DNA from: an uncultured Gemmatimonadales bacterium
GTDB taxonomy: Bacteria; Gemmatimonadota; Gemmatimonadetes; JACCXV01; JAHWKZ01
DNA: 64,000 nt
Direction: 5' to 3'
Assembly: GCA_947259315.1 (NCBI GenBank)
Contig: CAMYLR010000004.1
Span: 107,406 to 171,405 of the forward strand
Shown: positions 17,449-25,245 of the stretch, one piece after another
Layout: each line of letters begins with the position of its first letter
Numbering within the stretch: position 1 is the stretch's first letter
Notes under the pieces: model-generated
Told to the model about the DNA's origin: nothing
What the model saw: only the letters and a program-made list of their open reading frames with translations
Databases searched by the model: none
Made by a program: the position numbers and the translations under genes

Positions 17449-17929
17449 CGCGAACATGCCACCGATGAGCCGGCCACCGATCGAAGTGCCATTCACGCTC
17501 AACGGGATGGAGGTTACGGTGTCGATCGATCCCGCCGAGCGGTTGCTCGACACGTTGCGCTATCGATTGGGCATGACCGGCAGCAAGGAAGGGTGCGGTG
17601 AGGGCGAGTGCGGAGCGTGCACCGTGCACGTCGACGACATACCGGTGAACTCGTGTTTGATCCCGACCTATCAGGTGCGCAACGCGCAGGTGCGGACGAT
17701 CGAGTCGATCGACCCGAGCGACGTCGGTGCCCTGCTCAGCTCTGGCGCCACCCAATGCGGAGCGTGCACGCCGGGCGTCGTCATGACCGCGGTGTGGGTA
17801 CGGGAGCACCCGGAGCTGCTCGAGACGCATACGCTGCGTGAGCTGATGGCCGGCAATCTGTGCCGGTGCACTGGCTACGACGGAATCATCGATGGTGTGC
17901 GTCGATCGCTCGACGAGGGTCAACCGTGA
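17438..17929 (+). CDS. [2Fe-2S] subunit of xanthine dehydrogenase-type hydroxylase
   Basis: A 163-residue electron-transfer subunit with both cluster motifs: CGEGECGACTVHVDD...NSC in the ferredoxin-like half and TQCGACTPG with GNLCRCTGY in the helical half. It overlaps the upstream molybdenum subunit by 11 bases and the downstream FAD subunit by four (GTGA), consistent with stoichiometric translation of the complex. In-frame ATGs at codons 7 and 10 are alternative starts. Confidence 0.94.
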   Translation: MDADANMPPMSRPPIEVPFTLNGMEVTVSIDPAERLLDTLRYRLGMTGSKEGCGEGECGACTVHVDDIPVNSCLIPTYQVRNAQVRTIESIDPSDVGALLSSGATQCGACTPGVVMTAVWVREHPELLETHTLRELMAGNLCRCTGYDGIIDGVRRSLDEGQP

Positions 17930-18747
17930 GCGTCTTCATGCCGACGACGCTCGCCGAGGCGCTCGAGATACAACGCGACGAAGACGCAACCCCGATGGCC
18001 GGTGGGACCGACTTGCTCGTTCACTGGCCCGAGCAGCTCGAGCTTCACGATCGCGACTACTTGGACTTATGGGGCATCGACGAGCTGCGTCGCATCGAAT
18101 GGTCGGACGACACGCTCGAGCTCGGCGCGCTCACCACGTACTGGGACGTCATCACCGACGCCAAGATCGGTGCCGCCTTTCCGTTGCTAGTCGACGCCGC
18201 GCGCCAGATCGGCGCCGTACAGATCCAGTCTCGCGGCACATGGGCTGGCAACATCGCCAACGGTTCTCCGGCCGCTGATGGCGTCCCGGTCTTGATGGCG
18301 TACGGCGCATCGGTGGTGATCGCTTCACACGACAAGCACCGGCAGGTACCACTGGAGCGATTCTACGCCGGCTACAAGGAGATGGACTTGGCGCCAGACG
18401 AGCTGATCGTGGCGATCCGGATACCGAACCGGACGTATCGGCACGAACGGTTTATAAAAGTCGGGTCACGCCGCGCTCAGGCGATCGCCAAAGTGGGCGC
18501 GGCGCTCGTATCGAACGGCTCGGGGTGGCGTGTAGTCGCCAGCAGCGTCGCACCAACGATTCGGCGGTGCCCGACGATCGAAGCCCAGATCTCAGATGGC
18601 GAGCCGCTCAGCTCTCCTGACGATCTGTTGCCGGCCATTCGGGCCGATGTCTCACCGATCGATGATCTGCGATCGACCGCGGCGTACCGCGAACGGGTGA
18701 TGAGCCGCGTGCTTTATTATGCGATTGAGGAAATGAGCCACCGATGA
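17926..18747 (+). CDS. FAD-binding subunit of xanthine dehydrogenase-type hydroxylase
   Basis: A 273-residue FAD subunit passing electrons to the final acceptor. The FAD motifs are TPMAGGTDLLVHW near residue 22, IGAVQIQSRGTWAGNIANGSPAADG in the middle and FIKVGSRRAQAIAKVGAAL. It lacks the four-Cys insert present in the HcrB-like paralogue at 9.1 kb, so the two complexes differ in cofactor content. The track's 17860 start lies inside the preceding gene. The GTG at 17926 overlaps the previous stop and fits translational coupling. The stop overlaps the next gene by four bases. Confidence 0.93.
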   Translation: MSVFMPTTLAEALEIQRDEDATPMAGGTDLLVHWPEQLELHDRDYLDLWGIDELRRIEWSDDTLELGALTTYWDVITDAKIGAAFPLLVDAARQIGAVQIQSRGTWAGNIANGSPAADGVPVLMAYGASVVIASHDKHRQVPLERFYAGYKEMDLAPDELIVAIRIPNRTYRHERFIKVGSRRAQAIAKVGAALVSNGSGWRVVASSVAPTIRRCPTIEAQISDGEPLSSPDDLLPAIRADVSPIDDLRSTAAYRERVMSRVLYYAIEEMSHR

Positions 18748-20108
18748 ACGACACGCCACGAACGCTCAAAGATGCGGCTATCGCTGCGGCTCTCGACGGG
18801 CTGGCGTCCGCCAACCGGAACTTCGCCGCCGCCTATCCCGGGCCACGTCCAGGCCGGCAGCCGGTCCATACCGTCTATGGCGGGGCCGACCTCTTTCGTG
18901 CCGACTCAGCGGCCAAGCTGGGGGCCCTCGCGCGCCAGGCGTTGAACCGATATGCACCAGACTTCGAGACGTTCGCCGAGGTGGTTGGAATCCCGAGCGA
19001 GCCGGCCGAGCTAGCTGAGCGCGTCTACCTGAAAGTCGCCGACAAGCTCGAACAGGAGCCGGTCGAGGACTTCCGTATCGATTTCGAGGACGGCTACGGC
19101 CACCGTCCCGACGACGAGGAAGACGGTTGCGCCGCCAGCGCCGCCCGCGAAGTGGCCGCTGGTCTGGAGCGTGGATCGTTACCGCCGTTCGTCGGTATTC
19201 GGATAAAACCGCTCACCGATGCGCTCGCCGGTCGCGCGATCAGCACACTCGACATCTTCGTCACTACGCTGCTGGATGCCACCGGTGGCACACTCCCGCC
19301 CGGCTTCGTGGTCACCAACCCCAAGGTGGTCGTGCCCGGGCAGGTGGCCGCACTGGCCGACCTCTTCGACCAACTCGAGGCGGGACTCTCGCTACCGTCT
19401 GGGTCACTCAAGATGGAAATCATGGTCGAGACACCGCAGTCGATCATCGGCCCGGATGGCCGTTGCGCTGTGCCGAGTCTGGTGGCAGCCGGTCGCGGGC
19501 GCTGTATCGCGGCCCACTTCGGCGTCTACGACTACACCGCCAGCATCGAGATTACGGCTCACCACCAGGATCTCGATCACCCCGCTTGTGACTTCGCACG
19601 ACACATGATGCAAGTAGCCCTAAGCGACGCTGGTGTATGGATTTCCGATGGTGCTACGAATGTCTTGCCGGCGCGGGTCCATCGCCCCTCTCCCGGATCG
19701 ACCCTGACACTCCAGCAAGAGCACGAGAACCGGTCCGCGGTCCACCGTGCGTGGCGACTCCATTTCCGTCACGTCATGCACAGCCTGCGGCACGCCTATT
19801 TCCAGGGGTGGGACTTGCATCCGGCTCAGCTGCCGACCCGTTATGCCGCCCTCTACTCGTTCTTTCTTCAGGAGCGCGACGCTGGGATCGAGCGGTTGAG
19901 TCAATTCGTCGGGCAGGCCGCCCGGGCCACCTTGACCGGCGACGTCTTTGATGACGCCGCCACCGGTCAAGCGTTGCTCAACTTCTTCTTGCGGGGCGTT
20001 AACTGCGGCGCGTTCGATGCTGGCGACATCGAACGAACTGGCCTCACGCTAGCCGAGATCGAAGCCCGCTCGTTTGGGGAAATCGTCGCCGCCCGTCAAT
20101 CGAGCTGA
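18744..20108 (+). CDS. Aldolase/citrate lyase/malate synthase-like TIM-barrel protein (DUF6986-type)
   Basis: A 454-residue protein of the CitE/HpcH/malate synthase superfamily. Metal- and substrate-site motifs are visible: DFEDGYG at 113-119, KMEIMVETPQSI with Glu at about 225/229, and AAHFGVYDYTASIE with Asp at about 263. It overlaps the FAD subunit by four bases (ATGA) and faces the ureide genes. I infer that it condenses glyoxylate from allantoin breakdown with acetyl-CoA, or performs a related C-C bond reaction. It is not a canonical malate synthase A or G by length or sequence, so the reaction is unproven. Confidence 0.75.
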   Translation: MNDTPRTLKDAAIAAALDGLASANRNFAAAYPGPRPGRQPVHTVYGGADLFRADSAAKLGALARQALNRYAPDFETFAEVVGIPSEPAELAERVYLKVADKLEQEPVEDFRIDFEDGYGHRPDDEEDGCAASAAREVAAGLERGSLPPFVGIRIKPLTDALAGRAISTLDIFVTTLLDATGGTLPPGFVVTNPKVVVPGQVAALADLFDQLEAGLSLPSGSLKMEIMVETPQSIIGPDGRCAVPSLVAAGRGRCIAAHFGVYDYTASIEITAHHQDLDHPACDFARHMMQVALSDAGVWISDGATNVLPARVHRPSPGSTLTLQQEHENRSAVHRAWRLHFRHVMHSLRHAYFQGWDLHPAQLPTRYAALYSFFLQERDAGIERLSQFVGQAARATLTGDVFDDAATGQALLNFFLRGVNCGAFDAGDIERTGLTLAEIEARSFGEIVAARQSS

Positions 20109-20112
20109 CGAA

Positions 20113-20454
20113 TCAACTCCCGCGATAGGTCGAATAGCCGAACGGATTGATCAAGATCGGCACGTGGTAGTGCTCGGTTGGGTGAGCAACGGAAAAGGTG
20201 ACGTCAACGTACGGATAAAAGGCGGTCATGCCCAACCGCTCGAAGTAGGCGCCGGTTGCGAACCGCAGCCGGTACTCCCCCGACTCGAGCGTGGTTGCGA
20301 GCAGACCGACCGAGCGACCCTCGACATCCGTGGTATCGCTCCCGACCTCAAGCCACGCTCCGCTCGCGTCGCGGCTCGAAAGCCGAACTTCGACGCCCAC
20401 AGCCGGGCGACCTCTCGTTGTATCAAGTACGTGCGTCGTGATCGGGCTCGTCAA
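20113..20454 (-). CDS. uraH: 5-hydroxyisourate hydrolase (transthyretin-like)
   Basis: Hydrolyses 5-hydroxyisourate, the product of urate oxidation, to OHCU. It is a 113-residue transthyretin-fold protein with the N-terminal ITTHVLDTTRGRPA signature, the EHYHVPIL motif and the diagnostic C-terminal tetrapeptide YRGS. The start is a TTG 32 bases inside the end of uraD. The start choice is supported by the conserved N-terminal block falling immediately after it. It is the last gene of the allantoinase-allantoicase-uraD-uraH transcript. Confidence 0.96.
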   Translation of the reverse strand: MTSPITTHVLDTTRGRPAVGVEVRLSSRDASGAWLEVGSDTTDVEGRSVGLLATTLESGEYRLRFATGAYFERLGMTAFYPYVDVTFSVAHPTEHYHVPILINPFGYSTYRGS

Positions 20455-20929
20455 CGAGCAGCTTCTCCAATCGCAGGATCGTGATCTTCCGAAGTTCTTC
20501 GGCCGCCACCGACAACTCCATCTCTGGGCTGTTGCCCAACCGGTTCTCGAGCTCGGTCGCCATCTCGTCGCCGCTCTTACCGGTAGCGCTGATCAGAAAG
20601 ATATAGCCGAACTTCTGCTCGTACGCCCGCTGCCCTACCGCCAACCGATCGCGCGCCTCATCGTTCGCCGTAGCCACGCCCGATTGCTCCTCACGCGACC
20701 AACCGTGGGTACGTTCCCCGATGCGTGGGTGGTGTTCGATCGCATCGCGCCAGTCGTCTTCATCCAGCACGCGCCACGCCTCCTCGGCTTCCTGTCGCAG
20801 TTCCTCCACGGTGACGTACGGTCGACCGCTAGCGACCCGTTTCACCCATCGCTCGGCAGCGCAGCAACGGCGAAGCTCGGCGCAAGTCTGAGCGAGCGAG
20901 AGCTTGTTGAACCGTTCCAGGCCGGTCAT
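20423..20929 (-). CDS. uraD: OHCU decarboxylase
   Basis: Decarboxylates 2-oxo-4-hydroxy-4-carboxy-5-ureidoimidazoline to (S)-allantoin, the step after UraH. It has 168 residues. The catalytic-site motif HPRIGE is at 67-72 and the family signature KFGYIFLISATGKS is at about 125-138. The ATG overlaps the allantoicase stop by four bases, and its own 3' end overlaps uraH by 32 bases, so the UraD and UraH steps are tightly coupled. Confidence 0.96.
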   Translation of the reverse strand: MTGLERFNKLSLAQTCAELRRCCAAERWVKRVASGRPYVTVEELRQEAEEAWRVLDEDDWRDAIEHHPRIGERTHGWSREEQSGVATANDEARDRLAVGQRAYEQKFGYIFLISATGKSGDEMATELENRLGNSPEMELSVAAEELRKITILRLEKLLVDEPDHDART

Positions 20930-21933
20930 GAGAGTTCGGCTTTGGCCGGCGTCCCGAAGGCCCGGAAGCGGGCCACGCCCCCGTCTGGATAGATGTTCAG
21001 TCGCAAGTGAGTCGCCACGCGGAGTGTGCTCTCTGGCACGTCGAATCGATGCTCGCTATCGGCCTGCAGTTCGGTGCGTGGCAACAGCTCGGCCCACTCG
21101 CCGTCCGGTGCGTCGAACTCATCCGCGTCGGAGTCAACGTCCAGCAGCTCGACCGAGCAAGCTGCCGGATAGTTCCCCTTGAAGTGGTGGGTATCGACCT
21201 GGAGTGCGGAGATCACGCCGCGTCGCCCCAGTCGAACGACAACCCAGTCGTGTCCCGGGCCGCGGCGGCGGCGGGTCTCCCAACCGTCGAACATGCCGAT
21301 CGACTTTCCGGGCAGCAGTAGATTTCTGGGCTGACTGAAGAACGCATCCGAGCAGCCGATAGCACGGCCCCCGTGATGGGCGGCGAGCAGATCGATCTCG
21401 CCGCTGATGTGCCGCCAATCGGGTCGCACGAGCCCGTGCACGCGCAGCCGCGCCACCCCGCCGTCGGGGTAGATGTTGAGCCGTACGTGCGTATACGCCT
21501 CGGTCGCGTCGAGTTCGAACGGGTTGGAGGTGTCAGGCTCGAGCTCGACTTCGCCCAGCAACGTCGCCCAATCGGTGTCCTCGAGCGAATCTGTTTCCGA
21601 AACACACGCGTCGAGCGAAGCGCGGGCTGGGTGGTTGCCGCGAAAGTGGCTCGTGTCGATCACCACGCCGCGTGGTTCGCCCGGAGCGCCGAACCGCACT
21701 ACACACCAGTCGTGACCCGGATCGCGGCGGCGGCGAGTCTCCCACCCATCCATCCACTTGCCACGATCGGTATAACGGTCGGGATCGAATATCGGCGCGG
21801 CGGGTTTGAGCAGGTTCTCCGCCGGCGCAAAAAACTCGTCGTTGAATGCCACCACCTGACCGCCGAACCGCTCAGCTGCGAGATCGCAGTACCGCTCGAA
21901 CGCAAAGTGTTGTGACTCGTGGTCCATAATCAT
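20926..21933 (-). CDS. alc: Allantoicase
   Basis: Splits allantoate into ureidoglycolate and urea. The protein is an internal duplication of the allantoicase jelly-roll domain. Each half carries FF.P..LL, then GWETRRRR..GHDW, then HVRLNIYPDGGVARLR or a close copy (first half about 25-170, second about 185-330). This two-domain form is standard for the family. The track start (ATG 21933) overlaps the allantoinase stop. The ATG at 21927 is better spaced from GAGGG and may be the true start. Urea release implies urease or export elsewhere, as none is in the window. Confidence 0.95.
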   Translation of the reverse strand: MIMDHESQHFAFERYCDLAAERFGGQVVAFNDEFFAPAENLLKPAAPIFDPDRYTDRGKWMDGWETRRRRDPGHDWCVVRFGAPGEPRGVVIDTSHFRGNHPARASLDACVSETDSLEDTDWATLLGEVELEPDTSNPFELDATEAYTHVRLNIYPDGGVARLRVHGLVRPDWRHISGEIDLLAAHHGGRAIGCSDAFFSQPRNLLLPGKSIGMFDGWETRRRRGPGHDWVVVRLGRRGVISALQVDTHHFKGNYPAACSVELLDVDSDADEFDAPDGEWAELLPRTELQADSEHRFDVPESTLRVATHLRLNIYPDGGVARFRAFGTPAKAELS

Positions 21934-23273
21934 TCCCTCGGCTCGAGCAAGACTCCCGACGGCGCGGCGAAATCGCCGTTATCGTAGACGCACCGACCAC
22001 GCACGTATGTCTGTTCGACGACGCCGTGCAGCGTTCGGCCCTGATACGGCGTCAGCCCGTGGCGCTGGTGCAGCTTCTCACCATCAACCTTGAACGTCCG
22101 GTCGGGATCCCATATCACCAGATCAGCGTCCCGGCCAACCGCGATCGCTCCCTTCCTATCGTCGAGGCTGGCCAACCGTGCCGGCTGATCGCACATCCAC
22201 TGAGCGATCGCAGCAACGTCGAAACCCCGACTGTGAGCGGCCGTCCATACCACCGCCAGGCTCAGCTCGAGCGATGCGATTCCGCCCCACGCGGTCACGA
22301 AGTTACCGTCCGCGCTCTGCTTCAGGTCAGGCGGGCACGGTGAGTGATCGGAAGCCACGAGGTCGATCGTCCCATCGGCCAGACCACCCCAGAGCGCTTC
22401 CCGATGTACAATTTCGCGGATCGGCGGTGCGCATTTCCACGCCGTATCTCCGTCCTCGATCTCGTCAGCAGCAACCATCAAGTAGTGGGGACACGTTTCC
22501 ACGGTGAGCGGGATCCCTTCCTGTTTTGCAGCCCTTATTGCGTCGATCGCGGTTCCGCTGGCCAAGTGCACGATGTGGACCCGGCACGCGGTCGCACGGC
22601 TCAGATCGATCATCCGCTCGATCGCGCGTTCCTCGCACACCGGCGGTCGCGATGCCAGGTACTCGTCGTACGGTTGGCGTGAGCGGCCTTCAATTGCGGT
22701 TAACGCGGGCTCGTGTTCAGCGTGAACTAGAAGTACCGCGCGACGAGCCAACCTCTCCATCGCACGGCCCAGCTCCGCGTCGCCGATAGCCTCGAACTCG
22801 GCCACACCCGACGGAACAAGGAACGCCTTGAACCCGAGCGCACCCGCCTCGAGTAGCGGCTCGAGCTGGTCTTCGTTCCCCGGCACGACACCACCCCAGA
22901 ACCCAACGTCCACAACGCACTTTCCACGCGCTGCCGCGATTTTCTCGCGCAACGCAGCAATCGTGGTTGTCGCCGGAATCGAATTGAGCGGCATGTCGAC
23001 GATCGTCGTCACGCCCCCGGCCGCGGCGGCGCGCGTCGCGCTCTCGAACCCTTCCCAATCGGCTCGCCCCGGCTCGTTCACGTGAACGTGCGTGTCGACG
23101 ATTCCCGACATGACGACACAATCACCCGCATCGATGACTTTTGTCTCCCCCAATTCGGCGTCGTAATTGTCGACCGACTCGATCGCACCTGCATCGATTC
23201 TCACCGTCGCCGCGCGAATCCCATCTGGAAGGGCGACCCGTCGACCGCGGATGACAAGCTTCGGCTCGTTCAC
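21930..23273 (-). CDS. allB: Allantoinase
   Basis: Amidohydrolase that opens the allantoin ring to allantoate. It has 447 residues from the GTG at 23273, chosen because AAAGGTAG lies upstream and the conserved N-terminus (KLVIRGRRV) follows. The binuclear metal site is visible: His62/His64 in DTHVHVNEPGR, the carboxylated lysine in LGFKAFLVPSG at about 149, HAEHEPA, VHIVHLAS and ASDHSPCPP. It is the first gene of the ureide operon and is divergent from hslR with a 56-base gap. Confidence 0.96.
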   Translation of the reverse strand: MNEPKLVIRGRRVALPDGIRAATVRIDAGAIESVDNYDAELGETKVIDAGDCVVMSGIVDTHVHVNEPGRADWEGFESATRAAAAGGVTTIVDMPLNSIPATTTIAALREKIAAARGKCVVDVGFWGGVVPGNEDQLEPLLEAGALGFKAFLVPSGVAEFEAIGDAELGRAMERLARRAVLLVHAEHEPALTAIEGRSRQPYDEYLASRPPVCEERAIERMIDLSRATACRVHIVHLASGTAIDAIRAAKQEGIPLTVETCPHYLMVAADEIEDGDTAWKCAPPIREIVHREALWGGLADGTIDLVASDHSPCPPDLKQSADGNFVTAWGGIASLELSLAVVWTAAHSRGFDVAAIAQWMCDQPARLASLDDRKGAIAVGRDADLVIWDPDRTFKVDGEKLHQRHGLTPYQGRTLHGVVEQTYVRGRCVYDNGDFAAPSGVLLEPRE

Positions 23274-23329
23274 GTCACTACCTTTTTCGTGATACGGCTC
23301 ATAGCGCGAATCTAGAATGAGGATCGATC

Positions 23330-23764
23330 TTGCACGCGCCAATACAAGAAGAAGCGCCCGACAAACGTATCCGACTCGATCGCTGGCTCTGGGCGGCTCG
23401 GCAATACAAGACCCGCTCGATGGCCTCAAAAGCGGTCGGCGGCGGCAAGGTCCGGCTCAACGATCAGCGCACAAAGCCCGGTGCGGCGGTACACGTCGGC
23501 GACCGAGTGACGGTTCGCAAGGGTCCATACGAATATCGACTCATCGTAGACGCACTCTCCGAACAGCGCGGTCCCGCGCGCGAAGCGGTCAAGCTCTACA
23601 CGGAAACCGCTGATAGCGTCGCCGAGCGTGATGCCCGCCGCGCGCAGATGAAGCAGTCCCTTGTACAGGGGTATGAAGGCAAGGGACGGCCGACCAAGAA
23701 GGAGCGACGGGAGCTCGAGCGGCTACGCCGACGCTCGCTCCACGGCCCGCATGAAGGCGAGTAA
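23330..23764 (+). CDS. hslR: Hsp15-like S4-domain RNA-binding protein
   Basis: Small ribosome-associated heat-shock protein that, in Escherichia coli, binds stalled 50S subunits carrying nascent chains. The S4 domain occupies residues about 13-75 (RIRLDRWLWAARQYKTRSMA, GGKVRLN, VHVGDRVTVRKG) and is followed by a basic helical tail (GRPTKKERRELERLRRR). The start is TTG, nine bases after GAGG. Its last 42 bases overlap the 3' end of the convergent trpF-like gene, so antisense interference between the two transcripts is possible. Confidence 0.9.
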   Translation: MHAPIQEEAPDKRIRLDRWLWAARQYKTRSMASKAVGGGKVRLNDQRTKPGAAVHVGDRVTVRKGPYEYRLIVDALSEQRGPAREAVKLYTETADSVAERDARRAQMKQSLVQGYEGKGRPTKKERRELERLRRRSLHGPHEGE

Positions 23765-24379
23765 TCTGGCTTCGTCGAGCTGACCGTGGATTCGGACGCC
23801 CGTGCATAGATCGACCGCGTAGGGTTGGACCGCGGCGATCGCCTCGCCGACGTTCTCTGGGTTCAATCCACCCGCCAAGAACACCGGTACCGGTGCCGCA
23901 TCACGGATCGCTCGACTGATGGCCCAATCGTGAACCCGGCCGGTCCCCCCCAACTCCTTGACCGACGCGTCGGGGCGACCGGAGTCGAGCAACAATGCAT
24001 CGACCTCGGACGCTACCGATAACGCCTCGTCGATCGACTCCCGACCCAGAACGTGAACTACTTGTACTAACTGAATCGTGGGTAGCACCCGACGGAGCTC
24101 GTGACGGGCGGCCGACTCGAGCCGGTCGACGAGCTGGATCCCGGTGACTCCACATCGTCGCTGTTGGTCGATGATCGCCGCCGGATCGGTAAGGGCGGTC
24201 AGCAATAGCGTCGTCACTCCGGATGGCACGTGCGGTGTGATGGCGGCGATCTCGGCCTCGTCGATCGGGCCTGGGCCGCTCGGCATGGCCGACACGAGCC
24301 CGAGCGCGGCGGCGCCATGCCGGACAGCGAGCTCGGCCTCGGCTACGCTGGCGATGCAGCACACCTTGACTCGCGTCAT
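23723..24379 (-). CDS. TrpF-like phosphoribosylanthranilate isomerase homologue, not in a trp operon
   Basis: A 218-residue (beta/alpha)8-barrel of the PRA isomerase family. The catalytic pair is kept: Cys7 in MTRVKVCC and Asp132 in LLLDSG. The phosphate-binding ends FLAGGLNPENV and VDLCTGVR are also kept. The substrate-loop motif of true TrpF (an Arg in the KRYI block) is replaced by MPSGPGPID, and VQLHG is altered to IQLVD. The ATG overlaps the psuG stop by four bases. No other tryptophan gene is near. I infer an Amadori-type isomerase acting on another phosphoribosyl amine, or a role tied to PsuG. A true TrpF displaced from its operon remains possible. Confidence 0.75.
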   Translation of the reverse strand: MTRVKVCCIASVAEAELAVRHGAAALGLVSAMPSGPGPIDEAEIAAITPHVPSGVTTLLLTALTDPAAIIDQQRRCGVTGIQLVDRLESAARHELRRVLPTIQLVQVVHVLGRESIDEALSVASEVDALLLDSGRPDASVKELGGTGRVHDWAISRAIRDAAPVPVFLAGGLNPENVGEAIAAVQPYAVDLCTGVRIHGQLDEARLLAFMRAVERASA

Positions 24380-25245
24380 CGGGCTGGGTCGTCGATCGCG
24401 CGTGCGATCAACGCCGCCACGCGTGCGTTGTTGACCAGCAGCGCCTGGTTGGCAGCTAACGATCGACCCTCGGTGTGCGCCACCATCCGGTCGAGCAGAA
24501 AGGGCGTCAAACTCGGGCCCGCGACGCCTTGGGTCTGCGCCTCGGCCAGAGCCCGTTCGATGGCGTGCGCCGATTCGCGCTCGGTCAACGCTTGGTCGGC
24601 CGGTGGCGGGACGCAAACCAACAGCGCTCCCGGCTGCGACAATCGAGAATGCTCACGCCAAACCGCTGCCACCTGACCCGCCGCGTCAACCGATTGTCCC
24701 AACCCAAGACCGCTAGCCGCGGTCCAGAAAGCGGGCCACTCGTCGGTTCCGAAACCGATGCACGCCACGCCCAGGGTCTCCAGCTTCTCGACCGTCGCCG
24801 GTAGGTCGAGAATCGCTTTCGCACCCGAGCACACGACGAGCATAGGCGTTCGGGACAGCTCGAGTAAATCGGTCGAAATGTCGCGTGGTCCCGTGTTCCG
24901 GTGAACCCCACCGATTCCCCCCGTCGCCATCACGGCGATTCCGGCGCGGTGCGCGAGGAAGAGTGTCGCCGCCACCGTCGTGCCCCCGCTGTCGCCGGTG
25001 GCGATCGCAAACGACAACTCTCGCGTGCTGAGCTTGGTACCCGAGTCGGCGAGCGATGCCAGCTGCTCGAATTCGAGCCCCACGACCGGCTCGCCCCCGA
25101 GGACGCCGATGAACGCTGGACTAGCGCCCGCTTCGCGAACAGCGGTCGCCATCGTCTCGGCCACCCCGAGTCGCACATCGGCTGGCAAACCACTCGTCAA
25201 GAATGCCGTTTCAAGCGCGACCGGAGCCTGCTCGCTCAATGTCAA
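24376..25245 (-). CDS. psuG: Pseudouridine-5'-phosphate glycosidase homologue
   Basis: PsuG reversibly cleaves the C-glycosidic bond of pseudouridine 5'-phosphate to uracil and ribose 5-phosphate. The 289-residue protein shows VALETAFLTSG (catalytic Glu12), GTKLSTREL (Lys71), MATGGIGGVHR, VVCSGAKAILDLP (Schiff-base Lys, about 143) and TPFLL near the end. The track start at 25404 runs into the oxidoreductase; I chose the TTG at 25245, which overlaps its stop (TTGA). No pseudouridine kinase is present. Homologues also form C-C bonds in C-nucleoside biosynthesis, so direction and substrate here are open. Confidence 0.92.
   Translation of the reverse strand: MTLSEQAPVALETAFLTSGLPADVRLGVAETMATAVREAGASPAFIGVLGGEPVVGLEFEQLASLADSGTKLSTRELSFAIATGDSGGTTVAATLFLAHRAGIAVMATGGIGGVHRNTGPRDISTDLLELSRTPMLVVCSGAKAILDLPATVEKLETLGVACIGFGTDEWPAFWTAASGLGLGQSVDAAGQVAAVWREHSRLSQPGALLVCVPPPADQALTERESAHAIERALAEAQTQGVAGPSLTPFLLDRMVAHTEGRSLAANQALLVNNARVAALIARAIDDPAR

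Noticed and set aside
23723-24379. Straight annotation as tryptophan-biosynthetic TrpF
   Set aside because: No trp neighbours, an altered substrate loop and coupling to psuG make that label unsafe, although it is not excluded.
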